Below are positions 36,143-42,848 of a stretch of 42,848 bases of DNA, one piece after another. The translations under genes were made by a program, and so were the position numbers. The stretch is from QHXQ01 sp038322995 (GTDB taxonomy: Bacteria > Acidobacteriota > Blastocatellia > Pyrinomonadales > Pyrinomonadaceae). Numbering within the stretch: position 1 is the first letter of the stretch; each line of letters starts with the position of its first letter. The stretch is from the NCBI GenBank assembly GCA_038322995.1, contig JBBQGM010000041.1:1-42848 (forward strand). The letters are read 5' to 3'. The notes beneath the pieces are model-generated. The model saw only the letters and a program-made list of their open reading frames with translations, had not been told where the DNA came from and ran no database searches.

Positions 36143-36988
36143 ATGCAAAAAATTTCGAGATTATACGCCTTGGGTTTCGTGCTAGCGTTCGTAACATGCG
36201 CGCACGGTCAAGCTCACCCGGATGCAGATGATAAGGCCGGGCCACTAATCATTGGTGAGACGTTCACAATTAATTCCAAAGCTCTGACTGAACCACGGCG
36301 CATCAATGTCTATCTGCCGCCCGGCTATACGGCATCTGCCGAAGCGCGGCTGCCCGTGCTGTACATGCCGGACGGGGGCCTAGCCGAAGACTTTCTCCAC
36401 GTCGCAGGGCTGGTGCAAGTATCGGTGGGCAATGGTACGATGCGCCCATTCTTGCTGGTAGGTATTGAAAATACCCAGCGTCGCCGCGATCTGACTGGCC
36501 CCACCGACAACGAGAACGATAAAAAGATTGCGCCGCGTGTGGGCGGCTCTGAGGCTTTCCGCCGGTTCATCCGCGATGAGTTGATGCCACAGGTAAAGCG
36601 CCGCTACCGCACGAGCGCTGAAACGGCGATTGTGGGCGAGTCGCTGGCCGGGCTGTTTGTAGTTGAGACTTTTCTCCTTGAACCCGATTTGTTTGATACC
36701 TATATTGCCTTTGACCCTAGCCTCTGGTGGAACGATCAGAAACTGGTTAACGGCGCTGGCGAGCGGCTGCGTGCGCGGCCGAAGCTAGCCAAGACGTTGT
36801 ATCTTGCAAGCAGTAATGAGGACATTGCGGAAGTCACGCAACGGTTTGCGGAAGTGCTTGGCGTGCATGCGCCTGCCGGTGTTCGTTGGCATTACGAGAA
36901 GATGCCGGATGAACAACATTCGACGATTTATCATCCGGCCGCGCTGAAAGCTTTCCGTGCGGTGTTCAAGCCGGTTGCAAGCAAGTAG
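36143..36988 (+). CDS. Secreted esterase, alpha/beta hydrolase (esterase D-like)
   Basis: The product has 281 residues from the ATG at 36143. A signal peptide ends near HGQAH (residue 22). The core follows the putative-esterase family: RRINVYLPPGYTASAEARLPVLYMPDGG, FLLVGIENTQRRRDLT, FRRFIRDELMPQVKRRYRT, nucleophile Ser167 in VGESLAGL, and FDPSLWWN. The catalytic His is probably in EQHSTIYHPA. Relatives cut ester bonds in siderophores or acyl-sugars; this one is probably periplasmic. Its composition is less GC-rich than hemL and the histidine kinase. It sits between hemL and a duplicated-tail scar, so it may have arrived with that event. Confidence 0.87.
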   Translation: MQKISRLYALGFVLAFVTCAHGQAHPDADDKAGPLIIGETFTINSKALTEPRRINVYLPPGYTASAEARLPVLYMPDGGLAEDFLHVAGLVQVSVGNGTMRPFLLVGIENTQRRRDLTGPTDNENDKKIAPRVGGSEAFRRFIRDELMPQVKRRYRTSAETAIVGESLAGLFVVETFLLEPDLFDTYIAFDPSLWWNDQKLVNGAGERLRARPKLAKTLYLASSNEDIAEVTQRFAEVLGVHAPAGVRWHYEKMPDEQHSTIYHPAALKAFRAVFKPVASK

Positions 36989-37125
36989 CAGCGGCGCGCT
37001 GCCCGACAAGTCATTTGCCGTGCGGCGGAAACAGCTACCGGTTGATCATGCTATCCGTTACAGATTGGCGGGCTTGGCGGCGGTTTCCGCCCACGTTAAT
37101 GCCGGCGTTAGCCTAACTGATCGGG

Positions 37126-37174
37126 CTTGAGCAGTAGCTCGACGTGAAAACTTGTGCCTTGATCGGGCGCGCTC
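37126..37174 (-). pseudogene. 3'-end fragment copy of the histidine kinase gene
   Basis: These 49 bases match 37952-38000 at 46 of 49 positions. On the minus strand they read APDQGTSFHVELLLKP, matching APGEGTSFHVELPLKA at the kinase C-terminus. No upstream kinase sequence follows, so it is a fragment of the ATP-binding domain end. Confidence 0.85.
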
Positions 37175-37188
37175 ACTTGACCTCCGCC

Positions 37189-37221
37189 GACCGCACCGTC
37201 GCCGCCGCCCGCGCCGCGTTC
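37189..37221 (+). repeat. Exact copy of a hemL 3'-end segment
   Basis: These 33 bases are identical to 35979-36011 inside the hemL 3' end (encoding DRTVAAARAAF). The match stops on both sides. The copy lies 1210 bases downstream in the same orientation. Confidence 0.85.
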
Positions 37222-37406
37222 GCCCGCATGACCCGGTGAAAGCGCTGTCAAGGGGTCAGTCAATCTCTGGCCTATGCGCCTGGCTGATTGTGCCCGTTGA
37301 CCGGCGGTCTGATCTGCGATAGAGTGCGCCCGCATCGAACAAGGGGTGTCGCGTACCTCTTAGACCTAACTTTCCAATTACCCCAACCCCCGAAGGAGAC
37401 CCCTAC

Positions 37407-37853
37407 ATGAGACCTACCTTTTCCAAGCTAACGCTCGCTTTGACTGTCGCGCTGCTGTTGCTCGCCGTTACCGTGTCCGGGCAAATCTACCGCTTTTACA
37501 ACCCCGGCTCGATCTGGACTGTCACGACGATCAGAATTAAATCAGGTATGGACCCGGCTTACCTGCAATACCTCGATAGTCAATTCAAGAAAGAGTCCGA
37601 CGCGCAGGTGAAAGCAGGGTACATGAAGTCTTACAAAGTGCTGCGCACGCTGGATGACGACAGCTCGTGGAATTTACTCATCCTCCGCGAATACCAGAGC
37701 CTCGGCGCGCTGGAAGCGAACGCGGAGAAAGCGGATGCCTTAACCAGAGATCAGTCGGGCGACGACATGAAGCAGATGCAGGGCTACGAGGATCGCTCCA
37801 AATTCCGCGAAGTGCTCGGCACCAAAACCGCGCGCGAATTAATCTTGAAGTAA
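37407..37853 (+). CDS. Small secreted protein of unknown function
   Basis: The product has 148 residues. AAGGAG lies eight bases before the ATG. Residues 1-25 are a signal peptide (LLLLAVTVSGQ). The mature part has a strand-helix-strand pattern (IWTVTTIRIKSGMDPAYLQYLDSQFKKESDAQ, then YKVLRTLDDDSSWNLLILREYQSL), which recalls ferredoxin-like folds of the antibiotic-biosynthesis-monooxygenase type. I cannot assign the family with confidence. It converges on the histidine kinase with 71 bases between stops. It is likely periplasmic. Confidence 0.75.
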   Translation: MRPTFSKLTLALTVALLLLAVTVSGQIYRFYNPGSIWTVTTIRIKSGMDPAYLQYLDSQFKKESDAQVKAGYMKSYKVLRTLDDDSSWNLLILREYQSLGALEANAEKADALTRDQSGDDMKQMQGYEDRSKFREVLGTKTARELILK

Positions 37854-37924
37854 GCGCCTAACTTCGACGGCCAGCAGCCCTGCTCACGCACGGTGGCGGA
37901 GTTTCCGGTTTACTGCGCCTCAGC

Positions 37925-39856
37925 TCAGCTGTTAGCCGTCGCCCGTGCTGCCTTGAGCGGTAGCTCGACGTGAAAACTTGTGCCTTCACCGGGCGCGCTC
38001 TCGACGGAGACGCGCCCGTTGTGTTGTTCGATGATCTTTTTGACGATGGCGAGACCGAGGCCCGTGCCGCTTTTCTTGGTGGTGAAGAATGGCTCGAAGA
38101 TGCGTGCGCGCGTCTGTTCGTCCACGCCGTGCCCGTGATCCGTGATGGTGACGCGGGCGGCGGGCACTACTGTGCCGGAAGCCCGGCCATGGTCGCCGTT
38201 TGCGCCGGCGGCGGCGGGCTGCATCATGATGCTTTGCGTGGTGATACTGACGGGTGCGCGTTCGGCACTTGCGTCCACGGCGTTGGCGAGCAGGTTGACG
38301 AAGATTTGGCGCAGTTGATCCGCATCGAGCGCGCCGACGAGCGGCTCGTTGGTGTAATGCCGCTCAATGGGCGTCTCTTTCGCTTGCAGTTTTTCGGCGA
38401 CAAGCTCAAGACTGGCGTCGAGTAGTTCGTGGACGTTCGTTTCGGTGCGCGCGAGTTCGCGGTCGCGCGCGAACTCGGTCACGTCCACGGTCAGCTTGTT
38501 CAAATGCGCGATGCCGCGCTCGATGAGATCGATGGTGTGGTGCGCCTCTGCGTCGTCCGTCATGTCGCGCAGCATGGCGACGCCGAGCCGGATGCTGCCT
38601 AACGGATTCCTGATCTCATGCGCGACCTGCGCCGACGCTTGGCCCACGGCCGCGAGCGAAGTCTTGCGCCGCAACTCCGTCTCGGTCGCGGCCGCTTGCG
38701 TCACGTCCACGAGCGTCAGAATCTGGCCCTGCGCGCCGTCGAGGTTGAGCGGCGACGAATAAACGTCGAAGCTGCGCTGGGGCTTGGGCGTATGGCCGTC
38801 ACCGTTCGTGTTTTGCTCGTGCTGCGCATTGAGCAGCCAGCGGCCGTGGTAGGTAACATCCGTCACGCGCCCGACGGTCGCGGCGGCAAGTAGTTTCAGG
38901 CCTTCGCTGTCGCCAATGTCGTCATAGACGGATGCGCCGACAGCGGCGCGCGGGAAGAGTTGGAAGAAGGCGCGGTTGGCGCTGCGAATGCGCGCGTGCG
39001 CGTCGAGCGCGGCGACGGCACTGACCATGCCTTCGAGCATCTGTGTGCTGAACGCACGCTCGCGCCGCGACTCCGTCAGGCTCGCGCGCAACTGGCGAAA
39101 GCGCCGCTGCAATTCCCAGACGGCGAACGCGGCGATCAGCACGGCGAGCGCGGCGGCAAAGAACGCCAACCTGCGGATGCGCTCGGCTGCGCTCTCTTCC
39201 ATTCTCAGGCGCTGCTGCACGAGGTCTTCCTGCTCATGCGCGGTCTGATCCAGAAACTGATCTAACTGCGCACTTAAGACGCGGAAGCGCGGGAAGCCTT
39301 CGAGCGAATAGCGGCGCGCATCTTCATTGACGTGCAGATATTCATCGAGCGTCTGATGGAAGGCGCGGCCCTGTGCGGTCTGCGCCAGCGGCAGCCGGTC
39401 GAAGTTCGGCAATTGGGCCTGGAGCTGGTCGCGCGCCCGGCCCAGCTTCAACTCGAACGGGATGATGAAGTCGCCTTGCTGTTCGTGCCGCGCCAACTGC
39501 TCCTGCCGCGTGCGCGCCTCGCCATTGAGCGTGACCAACGCATCGCGCAGTTGCAGTAATGATTTGATCCGGATCGACTGTCCACGCTCGGAGAGTTGCA
39601 CATTGGAACTGACCGAACGCACCTCGCTCTCGCTCAGCCAACCGAGCGCGACGACCACCCCGACGAGCAACGCAAAACTGACGACCAGCACCGGCAACCA
39701 CGGTTCGACTTCACGCCCGCCCGGCAAATGCAAGCCGCCGCCAGGTGCCGCAGGCGTGCGCGCCGCCGCCCCCTCGCCCTCCGCATGCAGGCGGCTGTAC
39801 ACCACCCGCCCGCCGGCGTCATGCCGCTCAGCATTGTCCGGTTGCTTCTCGGCCAT
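37925..39856 (-). CDS. Membrane PAS-domain sensor histidine kinase
   Basis: The product has 643 residues. Two transmembrane segments (about 53-74 and 228-250) flank a helical periplasmic domain of about 150 residues. A PAS domain follows (residues about 285-390, ANRAFFQLFPRAAVGASVYDDIG). The HisKA helix has phospho-acceptor His413 in AHEIRNPLGSIRLGVAMLRD. The ATPase has N-box NLLANAVDAS, G1 ITDHGHGVDE, and G2 KSGTGLGLAIVKKIIEQHNG. No response regulator is adjacent, so the partner lies elsewhere. The start codon is three bases from a heptamer hairpin and shows no normal ribosome site. Its 3' end is copied at 37126-37174. Confidence 0.94.
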   Translation of the reverse strand: MAEKQPDNAERHDAGGRVVYSRLHAEGEGAAARTPAAPGGGLHLPGGREVEPWLPVLVVSFALLVGVVVALGWLSESEVRSVSSNVQLSERGQSIRIKSLLQLRDALVTLNGEARTRQEQLARHEQQGDFIIPFELKLGRARDQLQAQLPNFDRLPLAQTAQGRAFHQTLDEYLHVNEDARRYSLEGFPRFRVLSAQLDQFLDQTAHEQEDLVQQRLRMEESAAERIRRLAFFAAALAVLIAAFAVWELQRRFRQLRASLTESRRERAFSTQMLEGMVSAVAALDAHARIRSANRAFFQLFPRAAVGASVYDDIGDSEGLKLLAAATVGRVTDVTYHGRWLLNAQHEQNTNGDGHTPKPQRSFDVYSSPLNLDGAQGQILTLVDVTQAAATETELRRKTSLAAVGQASAQVAHEIRNPLGSIRLGVAMLRDMTDDAEAHHTIDLIERGIAHLNKLTVDVTEFARDRELARTETNVHELLDASLELVAEKLQAKETPIERHYTNEPLVGALDADQLRQIFVNLLANAVDASAERAPVSITTQSIMMQPAAAGANGDHGRASGTVVPAARVTITDHGHGVDEQTRARIFEPFFTTKKSGTGLGLAIVKKIIEQHNGRVSVESAPGEGTSFHVELPLKAARATANS

Positions 39857-39859
39857 AAG

Positions 39860-39940
39860 CTAGTAACGAGTGCCGAGTAACCAGTGACGAGCAGTAGCCA
39901 AGTCTTAAACTTGTCACTCGTCACTGGTCACTCGTCACTG
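39860..39940 (-). repeat. Heptanucleotide inverted-repeat element filling the polA-histidine kinase gap
   Basis: On the minus strand one arm has four AGTGAC(G/C/A) units from 39939 down, and the other has CGTCACT, GGTTACT, CGGCACT and CGTTACT. A 21-bp stem with one mismatch (allowing G-U) can form, with a CAAGT/ACTTG pair inside the loop. The polA stop codon TGA (39935-39937) lies inside the first unit. The other end is three bases before the kinase ATG. Confidence 0.8.
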
Positions 39941-42670
39941 CCCTTTCACGTCCATCCAGTTCGCGCCCGTGCCGAGTTCGACATCGAGCGGCACATCTAA
40001 CTCGACCGCCGTTTCCATCTCGCGCTTGAGGATCGCGGCGGCGCGCCCCGCCTCTGCTTGCGGCGCTTCGAGCAACAACTCGTCATGCACCTGCATGACC
40101 ATGCGTGTAGCAAGTCCTTCACGACGCAATGCCTCATCAACTTTGAGCATAGCCAGCTTAACTATGTCACTCGCCGTTCCTTGGATCGGCATGTTGATGG
40201 CCTCGCGTTCGGCGCGGGCGCGGATTTGGCCGTTGCGGTCGTTGATGGTCGGGAGCGGGCGGATGCGCCCGTACATGGAACGCACCAGGCCCTGCGCGCG
40301 CGCCTCCGCGGGAATCTTGTCCATGTAGGCGCGCACGCCTGTGTAGGTTTTGTAGTAGTCGTCAATCACCCCTTTCGCTTCTTTGCGCGAGATGCCGACG
40401 CGCGCCGAGAGGCCGAACGGCTCGACCGCGTAGGCGATGGCGAAGTTGACGATCTTGGCGAAGCGGCGCTTCTCCTTCAGTTCCTCTTTTGTCCGCGCGC
40501 CGAAGACGAGTTGCGCCGTGCGCGTGTGGATGTCCTCACCCTTTTGAAACGCATCGAGCATGACGGGGTCGCGCGTGATGTGCGCGAGCAGGCGCAACTC
40601 AAGCTGCGAATAATCGGCCGCGATGAAGACGTGACCTTCGTCGGGGACGAACGCGCGCCGGATGCGCCGGCCCAACTCGGTGCGGATCGGAATATTTTGT
40701 AAGTTAGGATCGCTCGACGAGAGGCGGCCTGTCGCCGTCACCGTCTGATTGAGTTGGCTGTGGATGCGCCCGTCGGGGCCGACAAGCATGGGCAATGAAT
40801 CCGTGTAGGTCGCTTTCAGTTTATCCAGTTCGCGGTACTCGATGATGAGGCGCGGTAGCGCGTACTGCTGGGCTAGTTCGTCCAGCACGGCGCGATTGGT
40901 GGAGATTTGGCCCTTTGAGGTCTTGCGCCCGCTGCTGATGTTCAACTCTTCCAGCACCTCGCCGACTTGCTTCGGCGAATTGATCTTGAACTCGCGCCCG
41001 GCCTCCTGGTAAATCTGCGCGGTCAGTTTCTCCAACTCCGCGCCGAAGAGTTTCGACAACTCGCCGAGCGCCGCCGTGTCCACGCGCAAGCCCGCTCCCT
41101 CCATGCGCGCCAAGAGCGGCGCAAGCGGCAACTCCATCTCGTTGTAAATCGCTTCGAGACCCTGTTCGAGGATGCGCCCGTGCAAGACATCGGCGACCTG
41201 CGCGGTCAGGTCGGCCGTCTCGGCCGTGCGCCACTCGTCTGCCGTCCAACCTTCGCGCGGCTCAGTCCAGCCATCGGCGCTGCTCGTCTCGCGCGCCAGA
41301 TCGGCCAACTCATATTTACTGCGGATCGGATCGAGCAGATAAGCGGCGAGCAGCGTATCGTCCGTCACGCCTTCTAGCTCGATGCCGAGCGGCGCGAGCA
41401 GCGCGGTCGCGCGCTTCAAGTCATGCACGGATTTTTCCAGCAGCCCGTTACCCAACACATCGCGCAGCATCGCAGTCGCTTGTTCCGCCCCGCCTGCAAA
41501 ATTAACGAGATCGATGAACGCGGACGTGCCGCCGGCCGCCGAGATGGCGATGCCGGTGGCGGTCGCGCTCTCGCGCACGGAGCTTTGCGTGCCCGCGCCG
41601 GCCGGACTTGAGTCAGCGAGGGCGAAGGCCCAATGCTCTGTGTCCCAGAGTCTGCGCACAAGCGGCTCAAGTTCGGCGGCGGTGCGTATCTTTGTGTAGC
41701 GCCGTTCGGCCGTCGGCCCCAAGGTCGCGCTCCCGGCCGCGTCGGCAAACTCGCGCGTCAACGATTGAAACTCAAGCTCACGAAACAATTGATAAGCCGC
41801 CGCGCGGTTGGGCGGCCGCGCGCGCAGTTGATCGAGATCGAGCACGATGTTCACGTCGATCTTGATCGTGGCCAACTCGCGCGACTGCCGGATCAAGTCC
41901 ACATTGTTGCGCAGACTCTCGCGATAAGTCTTGTGCTTGACCTCTTCCCAACGCGCCAACGCCTGTTCAATCGAGCCGAACTGTTGCACGATCTGCACCG
42001 CGCCCTTCGCACCGATGCCGGGCGCACCGGGAATGTTATCCACCGCGTCGCCCATCAAACCGAGCAAGTCAATGATCTGGCGCGGCGGCACGCCGAACTT
42101 GTTCAGCACCCACCCTTCGTCGCACCACTCGACCGGCGGCACAGGCTCTTTGCGCTTCACGTTCTGCGAGTTCTGCCGCATGCAGATGACCGCCGGATCG
42201 CGCACAAGCTGACACATGTCCTTGTCGTTCGAGACGATGACCGCTTGCAAACCCTTCGCCGCCGCTTGCACGGCCAATGTGCCGATCACGTCGTCCGCCT
42301 CGAAGCCGGGCATGTTCAGGAGCGGGATATTGAAGACTTCGCAGACACGGATGATGAGCGGGATTTGCGCCGCCAACTCGTCGGGCATCTCGGCGCGATT
42401 CGCCTTATAGTTCGCATCCATCTCATGGCGGAACGTGGGCACGCCGGACTCGAAGACGGCGGCGATATAAGCGGGTTGCTCGTCGGCGAGGAGTTTGCGC
42501 AACATGCTGGTGAAGATGAAGACGGCCTGCGTTACCTGCCCGCTGCTATTACGCAAAGGCTCCACGCGCCCGCCCATCGGCGCGAAGAAGGCGCGAAAAA
42601 TGTGCGACATCGAGTCGATCAGATAGACCCGCTCGGTCGGTGCCGGCGGCGAACCCTGTGTACTAGGCAT
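39935..42670 (-). CDS. polA: DNA polymerase I
   Basis: The product has 911 residues from the ATG at 42670. The 5'-3' exonuclease domain covers about 14-300 (VYLIDSMSHIFRAFFAP, SNDKDMCQL, GDAVDNIPGAPGIGAKGA). The 3'-5' exonuclease-like domain (about 325-500) lacks the metal ligands: FALADSS replaces the Asp-x-Glu motif near 353, and HDLKRA replaces HNLKYD near 416. Proofreading is probably lost, as in Taq polymerase. The polymerase domain has LSSSDPNLQNIPIRTELGRRIR, the FIAADYSQLELRLLAHI motif A, and VMQVHDELLLE motif C. It repairs DNA and removes Okazaki primers. A near-consensus promoter lies just upstream and the mRNA is nearly leaderless. Confidence 0.96.
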   Translation of the reverse strand: MPSTQGSPPAPTERVYLIDSMSHIFRAFFAPMGGRVEPLRNSSGQVTQAVFIFTSMLRKLLADEQPAYIAAVFESGVPTFRHEMDANYKANRAEMPDELAAQIPLIIRVCEVFNIPLLNMPGFEADDVIGTLAVQAAAKGLQAVIVSNDKDMCQLVRDPAVICMRQNSQNVKRKEPVPPVEWCDEGWVLNKFGVPPRQIIDLLGLMGDAVDNIPGAPGIGAKGAVQIVQQFGSIEQALARWEEVKHKTYRESLRNNVDLIRQSRELATIKIDVNIVLDLDQLRARPPNRAAAYQLFRELEFQSLTREFADAAGSATLGPTAERRYTKIRTAAELEPLVRRLWDTEHWAFALADSSPAGAGTQSSVRESATATGIAISAAGGTSAFIDLVNFAGGAEQATAMLRDVLGNGLLEKSVHDLKRATALLAPLGIELEGVTDDTLLAAYLLDPIRSKYELADLARETSSADGWTEPREGWTADEWRTAETADLTAQVADVLHGRILEQGLEAIYNEMELPLAPLLARMEGAGLRVDTAALGELSKLFGAELEKLTAQIYQEAGREFKINSPKQVGEVLEELNISSGRKTSKGQISTNRAVLDELAQQYALPRLIIEYRELDKLKATYTDSLPMLVGPDGRIHSQLNQTVTATGRLSSSDPNLQNIPIRTELGRRIRRAFVPDEGHVFIAADYSQLELRLLAHITRDPVMLDAFQKGEDIHTRTAQLVFGARTKEELKEKRRFAKIVNFAIAYAVEPFGLSARVGISRKEAKGVIDDYYKTYTGVRAYMDKIPAEARAQGLVRSMYGRIRPLPTINDRNGQIRARAEREAINMPIQGTASDIVKLAMLKVDEALRREGLATRMVMQVHDELLLEAPQAEAGRAAAILKREMETAVELDVPLDVELGTGANWMDVKGQ

Positions 42671-42680
42671 TGTGCGTTTG

Positions 42681-42709
42681 ATGATAGAGAAAGCGTTGAC
42701 GGGTGACAA
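42681..42709 (-). promoter_or_regulatory. Sigma-70 promoter for polA
   Basis: On the minus strand TTGTCA (42704-42709) and TATCAT (42681-42686) are separated by exactly 17 bases; each matches five of six consensus positions. The -10 ends ten bases before the polA ATG at 42670, so transcription would start within about four bases of it. No Shine-Dalgarno sequence is visible. Confidence 0.65.
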
Positions 42710-42718
42710 GTAAAAGTA

Positions 42719-42738
42719 CCCCACCGCAAGCGGTGGGG
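42719..42738. repeat. Hairpin at the presumed right end of an IS200/IS605-type element
   Basis: CCCCACCGC and GCGGTGGGG are perfect complements around two bases. It lies 12 bases past the transposase stop codon. IS200/IS605 elements carry such subterminal hairpins, recognised by TnpA as single-stranded DNA. It could also act as a transcription terminator between the transposase and polA. Confidence 0.55.
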
Positions 42739-42750
42739 CTTTAGAGTGGC

Positions 42751-42848
42751 TTACTCGAACAAGTCTATTTGCGTATCTTGGGCTTCTTTGTGACGTTTGA
42801 TGTATTTGCGAATCACTTCTGCCGTCACTTTGTCGCCCACCGTTCTGG
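42751..42848 (-). CDS. Probable IS200/IS605-family transposase TnpA, C-terminal end (cut by window edge)
   Basis: The last 31 residues are readable: TVGDKVTAEVIRKYIKRHKEAQ and then QIDLFE before TAA at 42751-42753. The TVG-x-VTAEVI-KYI pattern followed by an acidic ELF-like end is typical of Y1 (HUH) transposases of this family. The catalytic HUH and Tyr residues lie outside the window, so activity cannot be judged. A hairpin follows at 42719-42738, as expected for the right end. It is on the same strand as polA and only about 80 bases upstream of it. Confidence 0.55.
   Translation of the reverse strand, partial: RTVGDKVTAEVIRKYIKRHKEAQDTQIDLFE

Larger units (their letters stand above)
36989..37406. 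other. Gap of 418 bases holding copied tails of both flanking genes
   Basis: This gap has no intact gene. Its centre carries a near-copy of the histidine-kinase gene's 3' end (37126-37174) joined, after 14 bases, to an exact copy of the hemL 3' end (37189-37221). The remainder (36989-37125 and 37222-37406) shows nothing else I can name, except a Shine-Dalgarno site for the next gene. Confidence 0.7.

Noticed and set aside
41633..42706. Long plus-strand frame of 357 codons opposite polA
   Set aside because: It lies fully within polA, has an Arg/His-rich composition typical of antisense GC-rich frames, and resembles no family.

Overview
This window looks like part of a chromosome from a high-GC Gram-negative bacterium, most probably an acidobacterium (Blastocatellia-like). 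The pointers are Oar-type TonB-dependent receptors with an N-terminal carboxypeptidase-regulatory domain, many secreted proteins of unknown family, a DUF2203 gene, a fused aroD-aroE gene, and the absence of phage or plasmid genes. The lineage is an inference from gene style, because no rRNA or other marker is present. I saw no tRNA, rRNA or CRISPR array.

Region 1 (1-13079) is a carbohydrate uptake and breakdown locus. It opens with the 3' end of one TonB-dependent receptor, followed by the orphan tail of a second receptor. A xylFGH-type sugar ABC importer follows on the minus strand. A 457-bp divergent control region carries a perfect 19-bp palindrome. Reading right are a 1198-residue TonB-dependent receptor, a GH3 beta-glucosidase and a GH144-like (glycoamylase-domain) glycosidase. 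The GH3-GH144 pair suggests beta-1,2-glucan or sophoro-oligosaccharide use, with the receptor for outer-membrane entry and the ABC system for monosaccharide import.

Region 2 (13095-19826) has a cytochrome c-malQ pair, a lone secretin-domain-like secreted protein, two secreted proteins of unknown family, and a large secreted beta-propeller.

Region 3 (19952-30817) is mostly housekeeping: a ThiF/MoeB-type adenylyltransferase, aroDE, a zinc-ribbon membrane protein, rlmB overlapping a zinc-ribbon protein, a lipoprotein, a LabA-like NYN nuclease, DUF2203, an RDD membrane protein and the ribosome-quality-control factor RqcH.

Region 4 (30841-42848) has a membrane protein with Thr-Pro repeats, a lipocalin-like (AttH/CrtC) protein, an aminoglycoside-phosphotransferase-fold kinase, hemL, an esterase, a small secreted protein, a PAS histidine kinase, polA, and at the right edge the 3' end of a probable IS200/IS605 transposase.

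Three signals beyond the genes stand out. First, three gene junctions (aroDE, DUF2203, histidine kinase) are filled by inverted repeats built from heptanucleotide units. The unit differs at each site, and each element abuts or covers the downstream start codon. Second, the interval between hemL and the histidine kinase contains back-to-back copies of the 3' ends of exactly those two flanking genes, a likely duplication or integration scar. Third, the divergent palindrome is a candidate operator for the sugar locus.
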